Positions 9,301 to 16,515 are shown, counted from the stretch's first letter. The stretch: DNA of 34,441 bases from Candidatus Poribacteria bacterium (GCA_022827885.1 JAJEIP010000139.1:1-34441); one strand, 5' to 3'. Program-made: numbers and translations. The notes: generated from the sequence alone by a model not told the origin.

Positions 9301-9341
9301 GGTGCAATCTTGAAAAGGAATGGGAAAAGCTCAATCGGTGA
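6336..9341 (+). CDS. Fused restriction-methyltransferase (type IIG-like)
   Basis: A 1001-residue single-chain enzyme. The N-terminal PD-(D/E)XK nuclease motif is KPDAIV (residues 39-44) followed by IVIEVK (52-57). A long helical connector (about 120-370) leads to an N6-adenine methyltransferase domain with motif I DFACGTG (380-386) and motif IV NPPF (515-518). The last 300 residues (about 690-1001) are the likely target-recognition domain. Nuclease, methyltransferase and specificity in one chain of about 1000 residues is the layout of type IIG enzymes. ATG at 6336 is preceded by CAGGG about 6 bases upstream; the longer frame from 6291 begins inside a palindromic repeat. BREX PglX is an alternative, but no other BREX gene is present and PglX lacks the nuclease motif. 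Confidence 0.85.
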   Translation: MANSENTITTVFVNILRHMRDAWSVNEQITRPFLNATKKPDAIVTETGRNPIVIEVKIDGDTPNLSGEIQAEAHFGMLLDPSIFAELTYNTIENVLRVRMPARFRTMPQDKIESEMQRAEDIAYILLNKLEPEREPEPDQVLFIAESEPTNEREPESFPQSGWLRGSVADIATAIRVRATPISKIDAAADLLEKRIEIAAQQLETAIKERPSIGAEIEAILFQKAGEQTSRMAMLIVTNAFVFQSVLAGKPEMERVMSLKRMLSDNARRLRYEQVIAGWDIILKVNYRPIFHVAKRLIAAIATDDELVDRILATLCDTAKELVDQRLTQVHELAGTVFQRLIVDRKYVKANYTRLESVALLSALVLPKTQGNVSELKVADFACGTGSLLNGVYQRILELHEQAGGKGSRIHTQMVEKNLVGCDVMPNASHLTASLLTSIYPDLKIGNTRIHTMPYGKQKDGTYALGALDLFDIPEGTLPLPMMGTEIQQVGGEDDTTVMTQHEFHHNEFDVVVLNPPFTRPDSDPNSNTPKAVFKGSDRGKDEEKKMRKARGQKDWRVGDGNAGLPSDFVDLADRMLKTSGKSRMGFILPATCLTTADWRKVRNMWAAEYHDVIVITIADAKGESCAFSADTSMAECIVVATKGRKTDNTGRGTFISLNHRPRSVLEALEVANAIHRLERIRRLENEPGGGDLLKAGDEPLGHALNSPLWMDKSWEAVRIKEMALIQSAHRLTNGEMWLPTQTTPLEIPICLVNDIAKVSASHRDIFEKGERGAFDKEKGYTDTDLYPGLWNVNSPIQRAMVVEPDCHLITRPNRHKKAQIILSHSGRVHFNVDMRFNSNSLGVLFTEKPTLGISSLPNVVLKKQVYDYVWTLWGNSTLGLLLQWAHSGKQQPGRGRSSRTALLQMPTLDVRCLSDKALANAEHIFHILKHQRMLPFNEAKHDPVRHELDRLLLSEVLDITTEDAHNAMHRLRELLCAEPSIHGGKKSRCNLEKEWEKLNR

Positions 9342-9596
9342 GCATCTCTTTTTTCTTTCGCATTTAGTTTTCATCTTGCATTTTTTCCACTTGTGTGATA
9401 GACTATCAGAACCAGTTTAGGAGGCACTGCAAAGCATACCGTACGGTACATCTGCCCACCTTCCACCTTCACAGACGGATAAAAGAACCGGGAAATCCAG
9501 GTAGGAATGATAGAAATAGAACCAGTATTTTTCAAGGAAAATCTGGCGATGCGTACAAATTTGGAGCGGACTTCTTTACGCTATATGGAGGTCATA

Positions 9597-9953
9597 ATGA
9601 AAGTTAATTTTCAGGAGAAATTTAAAGAAGTTTTAAAAAAAGAAGCAAAAGGCTTTGGTATAGATTGGCAATTAGTAGACATAAAAGGCATCCACTATCA
9701 ATCTACACTAATGACTGAACTTCCTATGACGTTTGATGAATACATGGTGAGAATGAGAGTGATAGAAACTAAAATTCCTGATATGGATAATATGGATGAC
9801 TGGCTCAGATCTCATAAATTCATCTATGGCATGATGTCAAAAAGTGTTAGAACTGACTCGGAGCAAACTGATATGCTAACATTTGATGTAGGAACTATTG
9901 AATCTATAGCCGCGCAAATTCGTGATACATTCAGAAATTTTCATGGACAGTAG
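9597..9953 (+). CDS. Small protein of unknown function
   Basis: A 118-residue soluble protein that I do not recognise. It is rich in Met and charged residues and has no membrane segment or signal peptide. The start at 9597 is supported by TGGAGG ending 5 bases before the ATG; a longer frame from 9507 lacks a ribosome-binding site. It lies between the type IIG-like enzyme and a DUF2971 protein, and both it and the DUF2971 gene are noticeably AT-rich compared with the metabolic genes. They may have arrived together with the restriction gene. A defence-linked accessory role is possible but rests on position only. Confidence 0.6.
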   Translation: MKVNFQEKFKEVLKKEAKGFGIDWQLVDIKGIHYQSTLMTELPMTFDEYMVRMRVIETKIPDMDNMDDWLRSHKFIYGMMSKSVRTDSEQTDMLTFDVGTIESIAAQIRDTFRNFHGQ

Positions 9954-9984
9954 ACCGGCACATTCGCTTTAAAAGAAGAATTTT

Positions 9985-10698
9985 ATGTCTAAAAAACTGA
10001 AAGGCATTGGACAACCCGAAGTTACAGATACTGTATGGCGGTACATGAGTTTTGAAAAGTTTGCTAACATTTTAGCAACAGAATCCCTGTTTTTTACAAG
10101 AGCCGATAAATACGATGACAAGTTTGAAGGATATGTTCCCCAATCAACAACGCTGTCTTATGAATCCTCAGGTAGCCAGATTGTTCCAAATTTTCGTCAA
10201 TACATCATGTGTAACTGTTGGCATCACAGCAACGAGGAATCCATGGCGATGTGGGACAAATATCACCTACGCAATAACGGTATAGCAATCAAAACAACTA
10301 TCGGAAACTTGAAGAACAGTTTACCGGATGAACCTAATGTATTTATTGGTAAAATAGAGTACATTGAGGATTACAATCAAATTGATATGCGTGAAGATGT
10401 AGCTCCAGAGATCTGGCTGCATTACCCTTACTTCTATAAGAGAACACCTTTTAAGTACGAACAAGAAGTGCGTGCAATTATTGATATTGACTCAATTCTA
10501 CAGGATGATCCGTATGAATTTGGCAGACCTCTTAAAATAAATGTTAAAGCGCTGATTGATGAAGATGATGAAAAGAGCGAAGTAATTGTATCACCACACG
10601 CTGACAAATGGGTTGCAGGTACGCTTGAATTGATAGTTGAGCAGTACGGATTTCAATTTTCTGTCAACCGATCAAAACTCTTAGATCCGCCAGCTTGA
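9985..10698 (+). CDS. DUF2971 domain protein
   Basis: A 237-residue soluble protein. The N-terminal VWRYMSFEKFANILATESLFFTRADKYDDKFEG pattern (a Tyr/Arg pair, then L-x-F-x-x-x-x-x-F-D-D-x-F-E) is the signature of DUF2971, followed by the typical SMAMWDKY and the later KYEQEVRAI strand. The biochemical function of the family is not known. Members often occur in defence islands and mobile regions, which fits the restriction gene upstream. ATG at 9985 has AGAAGAA just before it. The stop lies 13 bases inside a second reading frame coding for a PIN-domain tail, so the 3' end of this gene sits at an apparent recombination junction. Confidence 0.75.
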   Translation: MSKKLKGIGQPEVTDTVWRYMSFEKFANILATESLFFTRADKYDDKFEGYVPQSTTLSYESSGSQIVPNFRQYIMCNCWHHSNEESMAMWDKYHLRNNGIAIKTTIGNLKNSLPDEPNVFIGKIEYIEDYNQIDMREDVAPEIWLHYPYFYKRTPFKYEQEVRAIIDIDSILQDDPYEFGRPLKINVKALIDEDDEKSEVIVSPHADKWVAGTLELIVEQYGFQFSVNRSKLLDPPA

Positions 10699-10825
10699 AC
10701 CGGAGATAGCACTTGCTGATGCTGTTCACGTAGCGGTTACAGCAATTCACGCAATACCGTATTTAGCGACTTGGAACTTTGCGTATCTTGTAAACCTGCA
10801 CACGATACCAAGTTTCTCCTTGTAG
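10685..10825 (+). pseudogene. C-terminal remnant of a PIN-domain toxin gene
   Basis: Reading from 10685 to the TAG at 10823-10825 gives about 46 residues with LEPEIALADAVHVAVTAI then PYLATWNFAYLVN. This is the end of a PIN-domain ribonuclease: the acidic Asp in L-x-D-A-x-H-V-A, then the T-W-N-F segment. There is no start codon, no N-terminal half with the first catalytic Asp, and a stop (10682-10684) just upstream in frame. It is therefore a truncated relic of a VapC-like toxin, cut at the point where the DUF2971 gene ends. Confidence 0.65.
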
Positions 10826-10907
10826 AAGTGTAATGCTACGGACTGGAATCCCACTGTTTTCGCCGTAGGAGGAAAGCCCTTCTCTTTTTTGAAAAAGAAT
10901 CCCAATA

Positions 10908-12185
10908 ATGCCAAAAATGGAACACAAATCCGATTTTATAGAGAGTTTTGAAACTGTTACCGACTCAAGGCGGGATTTTCTTGCCAAAATAGGCAAGGGA
11001 GCACTCCTCGCGAGTCTCGGAATGTTTGGAGCAGGATGTGAAGCCGTTGATCGAGGATTATTCGGTAGAGGACTCACACCGATTGTCTTGGTGGAAGCAC
11101 AAGAAGCAGGACTCCCGAAGTCGGACATGCTCGTCCATTCGCAGAATCCTTTCAACGGTGAGTTCGCGCCGCACTTCCTCAACGACGATGTTACCCCAAC
11201 CGCGCGACATTTCGTCCGTAATAACAGTGGCATTCCGGAACGAGCAGTAAGACAAGATCTCCAGGGATGGAAATTGGTCATAGATGGCGAAGTCCATAAA
11301 GAACTGGCACTGTCAATGGATGACCTTGCGAGTTTTCCGCAGGTCACCTTGGAAGTCGTATTGGAATGTGCGGGGAACGGGAGGAATCTGTTTGAACCGA
11401 AGGTGAGTGGAACCCCATGGCAACGTGGGGCAATCGCTTGTAGCGAATGGACGGGTGTCCGCTTGCGTGATGTTCTGCAAACCGCAGGTTTGAAATCCAG
11501 TGCTGTCTATACCGGAAACTATGGCGAGGATATTCCGAGTGACGGCAGCGAACCCTTCTCACGCGGGATTCCCATTGAGAAAGCGATGGACGAACACACC
11601 CTCATCGCTTTGAAGATGAACGGAGAAACCTTGCCAGCAGCCCACGGATTCCCCGCGAGATTGATTGTGCCTGGGTGGATCGGCAGTGCCATGCAAAAAT
11701 GGCTCAACCGTATCTATGTGCGGGATCAGGTTCACGACTCCGAAAAAATGACCGGCTATTCCTATCGCATCCCCGCTTACCCGATAGCACCCGGAGATAC
11801 CCCCCCAGTCGAAGATATGCGTGTTGCGACCGCATGGCAGGTTAAATCGCTCATCACCCGTCCCGAACCGCATCTGGAATTTGGGGTAGGCGTTCCTGTA
11901 AAGGCGAGGGGACATGCATGGGCAGGCGAAAATCAGGTGGATACGGTCCTCGTCTCCACAGATTTCGGTCTCCAGTGGCAGGAAACCCGGTTCATACAAC
12001 CCTCAAATAGATACGCGTGGTATCATTGGGAAACCGAGCTCACCTTCGCAAACAAAGGCTATTATGAAATATGGGCACGCGCCTCCGACGAGACCGGTGC
12101 TGCGCAGCCTTTCACACAACCCTGGAACCCAAAAGGCTACCTCGGAAATGTTATCCATAGGGTGCCTGTCTCAGTAGTCGCCTAA
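10908..12185 (+). CDS. Sulfite-oxidase-family molybdopterin oxidoreductase, Tat-exported
   Basis: A 425-residue molybdoenzyme. The N-terminus carries a twin-arginine signal, DSRRDFLAKIGKGALLASLG (residues 19-38), so it is folded with cofactor in the cytoplasm and exported. FGAGC at 40-44 may also be a lipid attachment site, though an atypical one. The Moco domain shows VLECAGNGR with Cys155 as the expected molybdenum ligand, then the RGIPIEKAMD and PARLIVPGWIGSAMQKWL segments. The C-terminal third (about 300-425) is the Mo-co dimerisation domain. No haem domain is fused, so it is closer to bacterial SorA/YedY-type enzymes than to animal sulfite oxidase. ATG at 10917 is an alternative start. 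The physiological substrate is not certain. Confidence 0.9.
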   Translation: MPKMEHKSDFIESFETVTDSRRDFLAKIGKGALLASLGMFGAGCEAVDRGLFGRGLTPIVLVEAQEAGLPKSDMLVHSQNPFNGEFAPHFLNDDVTPTARHFVRNNSGIPERAVRQDLQGWKLVIDGEVHKELALSMDDLASFPQVTLEVVLECAGNGRNLFEPKVSGTPWQRGAIACSEWTGVRLRDVLQTAGLKSSAVYTGNYGEDIPSDGSEPFSRGIPIEKAMDEHTLIALKMNGETLPAAHGFPARLIVPGWIGSAMQKWLNRIYVRDQVHDSEKMTGYSYRIPAYPIAPGDTPPVEDMRVATAWQVKSLITRPEPHLEFGVGVPVKARGHAWAGENQVDTVLVSTDFGLQWQETRFIQPSNRYAWYHWETELTFANKGYYEIWARASDETGAAQPFTQPWNPKGYLGNVIHRVPVSVVA

Positions 12186-12201
12186 AAAAGAATATGTGAA
12201 A

Positions 12202-12229
12202 TTTGTAGCGCAAACTTTTAGTTTGTGGC
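12202..12229. repeat. Palindromic repeat beginning TTTGTAGC
   Basis: TTTGTAGCGCAAACT folds back on AGTTTGTGGC with CAAACT/AGTTTG as the perfect core and a TTT loop. It shares its opening with the elements at 2061 and 6269. It lies between the sulfite-oxidase-like gene and the phosphoesterase gene, 17 bases after the upstream stop. Confidence 0.5.
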
Positions 12230-12280
12230 ATTCTGAAGGACGCTGATAACTGATAACCATCAAAGAGGAAAATTAAAAAT

Positions 12281-12763
12281 ATGAAACTTGGTGTTATGTC
12301 CGACAGCCACGACAACATTCCAAATGTCGAACGCGCTGTCGCACTCTTCAATGAAATCGGCGTGGACTTGGTCGTCCATGCAGGCGATTTCATCGCTCCG
12401 TTTGCTGTTGCGCCGTTAGCCGATCTAAACTGCCGCGTTGTTGGTGTCTTTGGAAACAATGACGGTGAGCGTGTCATCGTTGCGCAACGGTTTGAGGAAA
12501 TCGGTGAGATACATCCCAATCTTGCGAGTGTATCGCTCGGCGACAAAAAAATCGCCGTGATGCACTACCCAGAACTCGCCATCCCGATTGCCAAAAGCGG
12601 CGATTACGACATCGTCGTCTACGGACACACCCACCAGATAGACATCCAAAAGGGAGAATCGCTCCTACTCAATCCGGGTGAGACCGGTGGTTGGACGACA
12701 GGGAAGGCAACGGTTGCCGTCGTCGATCTCGAAACACTTGAGGCAACAATCCACGAACTGTAG
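12281..12763 (+). CDS. YfcE/MJ0936-type metallophosphoesterase
   Basis: A 160-residue calcineurin-like phosphoesterase of the short YfcE type. The five metal-binding blocks are all present: SDSHDN (residues 7-12), HAGD (33-36), GNNDGE, MHYPE and the GHTHQ near residue 117, followed by LLNPGE. Family members hydrolyse phosphodiesters with two bound metals (often Mn) in the cytosol. The MHYP block replaces the more usual THG and is a minor variation. The AGAGGAAAA Shine-Dalgarno precedes the ATG. The gene is followed 9 bases later by a small unknown gene, likely on one transcript. Confidence 0.9.
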   Translation: MKLGVMSDSHDNIPNVERAVALFNEIGVDLVVHAGDFIAPFAVAPLADLNCRVVGVFGNNDGERVIVAQRFEEIGEIHPNLASVSLGDKKIAVMHYPELAIPIAKSGDYDIVVYGHTHQIDIQKGESLLLNPGETGGWTTGKATVAVVDLETLEATIHEL

Positions 12764-12772
12764 AGAGGGGTG

Positions 12773-13072
12773 ATGAAATACAGAGATCTCCGCACGCCGC
12801 TGCATGAAGAAGCCCGAGAACTCAAACAAAAGTGCCTTATCTGGTCTGAGAATCATGAACACGCCGTTGCCTCTATAGACGATGAGATTCACCCACAAGC
12901 AAAGCGTGTCTGGCTGGAATTTGAAGGGCTTGATGTTATCTATGCCTATGAAAAGCATTGGAAAACAGGCGACTGGGGACTCGTTGAACGGAAGAATGGG
13001 AATATTCCGTTAGTCAACAACAATCCTTTTAAGCCTGACACCGAAAGCATTTTTCCTGTCAATAAACATTGA
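12773..13072 (+). CDS. Small soluble protein of unknown function
   Basis: A 99-residue protein that I do not recognise. It has a charged, helix-like N-terminal half with HEEARELKQK and a middle IHPQAKRVWLEFEGLDVIYAYEKHWKTGDWGLV segment that looks like two beta strands. There is no signal peptide or membrane segment. GTG at 12770 and ATG at 12773 are adjacent possible starts, with AGAGGGG immediately upstream. It lies 9 bases behind the phosphoesterase gene, so co-transcription is likely. Confidence 0.55.
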   Translation: MKYRDLRTPLHEEARELKQKCLIWSENHEHAVASIDDEIHPQAKRVWLEFEGLDVIYAYEKHWKTGDWGLVERKNGNIPLVNNNPFKPDTESIFPVNKH

Positions 13073-13173
13073 GAAATATACGGTAAACGGTTCTCTGTGT
13101 AATTCCAAGTGAGATTTCAATGCTTCTATGTTGCGACCTCTTCGCTATTCGGCGAGACTAATTTTCACTTCTA

Positions 13174-13182
13174 TGGTATAAT
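13174..13182 (+). promoter_or_regulatory. Extended -10 promoter of higBA, leaderless
   Basis: TGGTATAAT is an extended -10 element (TGn plus a perfect TATAAT at 13177-13182). The higB ATG begins seven bases after it, so transcription would start at the start codon. No convincing -35 is seen, as is common with extended -10 promoters. Confidence 0.6.
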
Positions 13183-13189
13183 ATTCATT

Positions 13190-13483
13190 ATGAGGATTAT
13201 CTCGCGCAGAACTTTGAAAGAATTTTGGGAAAAGCATTCTGACGTGGAGGGAGCACTTAAAACGTGGTATGTCCGTGTGAAACGTGCTAAGTGGGAGACA
13301 CCCTCCGATGTAAAAGTTGATTACCGAAACGCTAGTTTTATCGAAAACAATCGAGTGATCTTCAACATCAAAGGGAATTCTTATCGTTTGGTGACCGCTA
13401 TCCATTATCAATCTGGGATTGTTTATATTCGATTCATCGGGACACACAAGGTCTATAATAAAATTGATGCCTCAACGATTTAA
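13190..13483 (+). CDS. higB: HigB-type mRNA interferase toxin
   Basis: A 97-residue basic protein of the HigB toxin family. The matching features are the MRIISRRTLKEFWEKH start, the central W-x-x-P-x-D-V-K-x-D-Y block, NRVIFNIKGNSYRLVTAIHY and the closing VYIRFIGTHKVYNKID, where H-x-x-Y-x-K/D is the family end motif. HigB cleaves mRNA on the ribosome. ATG at 13190 fits the family length; the longer frame from 13109 runs through the promoter. The toxin gene comes first and the antitoxin follows 9 bases later, which is the inverted order typical of higBA. The promoter geometry implies a leaderless toxin message. Confidence 0.88.
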   Translation: MRIISRRTLKEFWEKHSDVEGALKTWYVRVKRAKWETPSDVKVDYRNASFIENNRVIFNIKGNSYRLVTAIHYQSGIVYIRFIGTHKVYNKIDASTI

Positions 13484-13492
13484 GGAGCAACC

Positions 13493-13873
13493 ATGGATAT
13501 TAAACCGATCCGATCCGAAGCAGATTATGAGACTGCACTGAAGACTATTGAGCAGCTTTGGGATGCAACGCACGGTTCACCAGAGGCGGATAAACTTGAT
13601 GTGCTTGTTACACTGGTGGAAGCTTATGAAGAGATGCACTACCCAATTCCACCGCCAGATCCTATTGAGGCAATTCTTCATTATATGGAGAGCCAAGGAC
13701 TGTCTGAACCCGACCTTGAAGTCTATCTTGGTTCGCATACTTGTGTGTCAGAAGTCTTGAGTCGAGAACGTGCTTTATCACTGAACATGATTCGGAAATT
13801 GCATAAGGGACTCGGAATTCCCGCAGATATTTTGGTACAGCCTTACACACAGATTGATGAAGTTGCCGACTGA
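13493..13873 (+). CDS. higA: HigA-type antitoxin with Xre helix-turn-helix
   Basis: A 126-residue acidic protein. The N-terminal half (MDIKPIRSEADYETALKTIEQLWDA) is the standard HigA opening, and the C-terminal half (about 75-120) is an Xre-type helix-turn-helix around LSEPDLEVYLGSHTCVSEVLSRERALSLNMIRKL. It should bind HigB and repress the higBA promoter. The gene has a strong Shine-Dalgarno, AAGGAGC, unlike the probably leaderless higB. This difference could raise the antitoxin-to-toxin ratio. Confidence 0.9.
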   Translation: MDIKPIRSEADYETALKTIEQLWDATHGSPEADKLDVLVTLVEAYEEMHYPIPPPDPIEAILHYMESQGLSEPDLEVYLGSHTCVSEVLSRERALSLNMIRKLHKGLGIPADILVQPYTQIDEVAD

Positions 13874-13882
13874 AATAGAGTC

Positions 13883-15148
13883 TTACTCGACGTATCCCAA
13901 ATCGCGCAACCTGCCTTCCAGAATCTCCGTCTCCTCGGAAGTGGATTCTTGTGCCAATAGGTGCTGATAATTGGAGTTCATCAAAATCTCGTCGTAAGCG
14001 TCCCGAAAACGGTCTGGATCCTCACAGGCGAGATCCTCACCGCTCAGCACCTGCCGATACACAAACTCACCCGTCTGCTCATCTTCCCGATAGAGATATT
14101 CACCATCCGTCAACGACCAGAGTCGCACGCCGTCCGAATATCTGCTAATTTCCTCGTTATCGACCGACGTCCGAGATGTCACGCGATGGTGCGGCATTTC
14201 CAAGTTGTTTTTGCTAAGGAACCCGATACCGTAGAGGCTATCCAATTCCGACAATACCAATCGGTTGGCATCAATTTCCGATGGAGATAGTAGGTCTCGT
14301 CCGTATCCCTGGTAGTCCACATCGATGCCTGCCAGATGTGTGATCGTCGGGAACAGGTCAATCGCTGAAATCGGTGGGTTCGGAAAATTGAGGTCTGACA
14401 CACCGGGAATATGCGCCAACAGCGGCACGTGTAGCACGTTCTGATTGAGCGTGCCACCGTGATCGGTGATTTCCTCACAGATGCCTTCGCCGTGATCCCC
14501 GAAGATGAAAACCGCCCAATCCGAGAGTTGAAGTTGCTTCAGAATTTCAACTAACTTGAATTCGAGGATATGCGTCGCAGCGGCGTAATAAAACCGCAAT
14601 GCCTCATCTATCCTGCCACGATCCACAAGCGATTTGAGACTCGGTGCACCCGGGATCCCACTCATACCGTAACCGCCGTGTGTGTACCAGAAGTGCAGAA
14701 AACAGAATTGCGGCACGTCCGAAGGCTGCTGGATCTGCTCGACAAGGTCTTCAAGTGAACCGAGATGTTGCGCGTTCGCGTTCGGATCAACCGCCGTAAT
14801 GAACGGCTCAAAATCAAGGAAACGGAACACTTCCGGACGCTCGGAGCGTCCCGTGATATGATAGCCTGCGTCATTGAATATCTGGAACAGATTCGGGATA
14901 CCCTCAAACATCTTAAGGTAGGTTTGTCCGTAGACCCCGTGTTCAAACGGATAAAGTCCCGTAAAGTAGGAGGTATGCGAGGGACGCGTCGCCGGGGCTG
15001 GCGCGAAAAACTTCTCTGCGAGCGAGAAATCCTGCGTCAGCAGGTCGAACTTCGGCGTGTTGAGAAGCGGATTCGTCCGACTAAGGGCATCGAACCGCCA
15101 ACAATCGATTGAGATGAGTAGAAATTTATTGACAGCGTTATTCTGCAT
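13883..15148 (-). CDS. Sulfatase-fold hydrolase with Thr in place of the formylglycine Cys
   Basis: A 421-residue member of the sulfatase / alkaline phosphatase superfamily. The N-terminal metal site is SIDCWRFD (Asp15, Asp20) and the second is FGDHGE (Asp218, His219), followed by HVPLLAHIPG and the SAIDLFPTITHLAG block. In ordinary sulfatases a C/S-x-P-x-R motif precedes the T-G-x-Y-P block. Here the aligned residues are TRPSH (54-58), followed by TSYFTGLYP, so no formylglycine can form. Threonine is the nucleophile in phosphatase- or phosphotransferase-type relatives such as LtaS and nucleotide pyrophosphatases. The real substrate may therefore be a phosphate ester. There is no signal peptide. 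It is the last gene of a three-gene operon. Confidence 0.85.
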   Translation of the reverse strand: MQNNAVNKFLLISIDCWRFDALSRTNPLLNTPKFDLLTQDFSLAEKFFAPAPATRPSHTSYFTGLYPFEHGVYGQTYLKMFEGIPNLFQIFNDAGYHITGRSERPEVFRFLDFEPFITAVDPNANAQHLGSLEDLVEQIQQPSDVPQFCFLHFWYTHGGYGMSGIPGAPSLKSLVDRGRIDEALRFYYAAATHILEFKLVEILKQLQLSDWAVFIFGDHGEGICEEITDHGGTLNQNVLHVPLLAHIPGVSDLNFPNPPISAIDLFPTITHLAGIDVDYQGYGRDLLSPSEIDANRLVLSELDSLYGIGFLSKNNLEMPHHRVTSRTSVDNEEISRYSDGVRLWSLTDGEYLYREDEQTGEFVYRQVLSGEDLACEDPDRFRDAYDEILMNSNYQHLLAQESTSEETEILEGRLRDLGYVE

Positions 15149-15151
15149 ATT

Positions 15152-16513
15152 TCAATCCATTAAACGGGTGTTATACTGTCGCTCGGTATGCTGATATCCA
15201 CCAAACAGATCGGGTTGAAAAGGTGTTGGTGTGTAGATGTAAACAGCGTCGCCATAGGGATCGTAGAGAATAACCTCTTCGCGTGCATCACCACAGACAT
15301 CCGCAGGAAAACAGTGATACCACCCCATTTTCCCACCACTGGGTGGCGGCAGTTCAGGGAACGTCACCACCTTATCTCCTGCACTATCATAAAGCGCAGC
15401 TGGGCTATAAATCAATTCACAGGTTTCGGATCCGTGCCAGCGGATAATTTCCAAGCCTGTGTTGTTCGGCGTTTCATCGACGTTAAACCTGTTCTGAATC
15501 CGCCCGCTGTTGTCTACTATCATCAGGTCGGTATGATGTCCGTTATATCGGATAACCAAGGCGTTTTCAGACGCGTCTGGTAGTAATCTGCCACATCGGA
15601 TCTCTTGTCCGTGTGGCACGATGTCAAAGCCGAGTGAGAGAATCGGAGTGCCCTCGGAGTCAAGCACCTGTCCACCCCCGGAGAGGATCGCTCGGTTAGT
15701 GCCGTTCCATTCGGAAACTAAAACCGAGTCCATATTGTCGCCAAAGAAGTGATTCCAGAGGAGGCTACCATCAGCAGCGAGTCCGAAATTGCCACCGTTG
15801 ACTTCGTCGAGTCCATCGCCATTGAAGTCGCCGACTGCCGGGATATATGCGGAGTGCTTCGGATAACGGAACCATTCATCGGTATGCTGCCAGAGCAGTT
15901 CCAATTTATGGTTGAAAGCGAGCAGGTTCACACCTACTTTCACAACGAAATCTTGAGGTTGCGCATTTCCGCAGAGGTTGGCAATCATCAATCGTTGATG
16001 GACGTAGTTGGAGATATGGCGTTCACCTTCGGCATAAGCATCGCACTGGCGCAACGCATCCGGCGCGGCGGTCCGTTTGACAGCACCCGTCGCGCCGTCT
16101 AAAATCATAAGGCGAATCGCCGATAAATCCCATTTACTCACTTCTGCGGCATCCGTATCTACCCAGAAGCAGATAACCTCTGCTTGTCCATCGGCATCTA
16201 TGTCGTGAATAGCGACAGGACCCGGACGATCGGGTGAGACGGTCGTTAGCACGGTATCCTGCGCATCCGCGTCCCTGATTTCGAGGTGTTTGTCACCGAG
16301 GGACCAGAGGGGTTCACCTTCCAGTGTGAACGCACCGAGGAAACACGGGTGAATGCCACCGAGCGATTTGTACACAAGGAAATCGACTGTGCCATTACCC
16401 GTCAGATCGCCGATCCGGATATCACCACCCCAAGTGCTTTCCGATGTTTCATTCAGGAATGCGTCTGGAAGTGCGACCCGTTTATAAAGGTGTGCTGATT
16501 GTGGCGTGCCCAT
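15152..16513 (-). CDS. FG-GAP/VCBS-like repeat protein with calcium motifs
   Basis: A 453-residue beta-rich protein built of repeats, several with the D-x-D/N-x-D-G-x-x-D/E calcium loop: GDLTGNGTVDF (35-45), HDIDADGQAEV (103-113) and GDFNGDGLDEV (228-238), with a weaker one near the end (CGDAREEVILYD). Such loops occur in FG-GAP propellers and in rhamnogalacturonan-lyase-type proteins. No signal peptide is evident, which is odd for this family. The ATG at 16513 is preferred to an upstream frame from 16588 that overlaps the isomerase gene. It lies between the isomerase and the sulfatase-fold gene with gaps of 2 and 3 bases, so it is part of one operon that likely handles a carbohydrate. Confidence 0.78.
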   Translation of the reverse strand: MGTPQSAHLYKRVALPDAFLNETSESTWGGDIRIGDLTGNGTVDFLVYKSLGGIHPCFLGAFTLEGEPLWSLGDKHLEIRDADAQDTVLTTVSPDRPGPVAIHDIDADGQAEVICFWVDTDAAEVSKWDLSAIRLMILDGATGAVKRTAAPDALRQCDAYAEGERHISNYVHQRLMIANLCGNAQPQDFVVKVGVNLLAFNHKLELLWQHTDEWFRYPKHSAYIPAVGDFNGDGLDEVNGGNFGLAADGSLLWNHFFGDNMDSVLVSEWNGTNRAILSGGGQVLDSEGTPILSLGFDIVPHGQEIRCGRLLPDASENALVIRYNGHHTDLMIVDNSGRIQNRFNVDETPNNTGLEIIRWHGSETCELIYSPAALYDSAGDKVVTFPELPPPSGGKMGWYHCFPADVCGDAREEVILYDPYGDAVYIYTPTPFQPDLFGGYQHTERQYNTRLMD

Positions 16514-16515
16514 TT

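Noticed and set aside
6336-9341. BREX PglX methyltransferase
   Set aside because: It has an N-terminal PD-(D/E)XK nuclease motif, and no brxA, brxB, brxC, pglZ or brxL gene is nearby.
9395-9607. 70-residue frame before the small unknown gene
   Set aside because: No ribosome-binding site, no recognisable sequence, and it overlaps the start of the better-supported gene at 9597.
10763-11347. 194-residue minus-strand frame at the start of the sulfite-oxidase-like gene
   Set aside because: It overlaps the Tat signal and Moco domain of a clear gene, and its translation has no family features.
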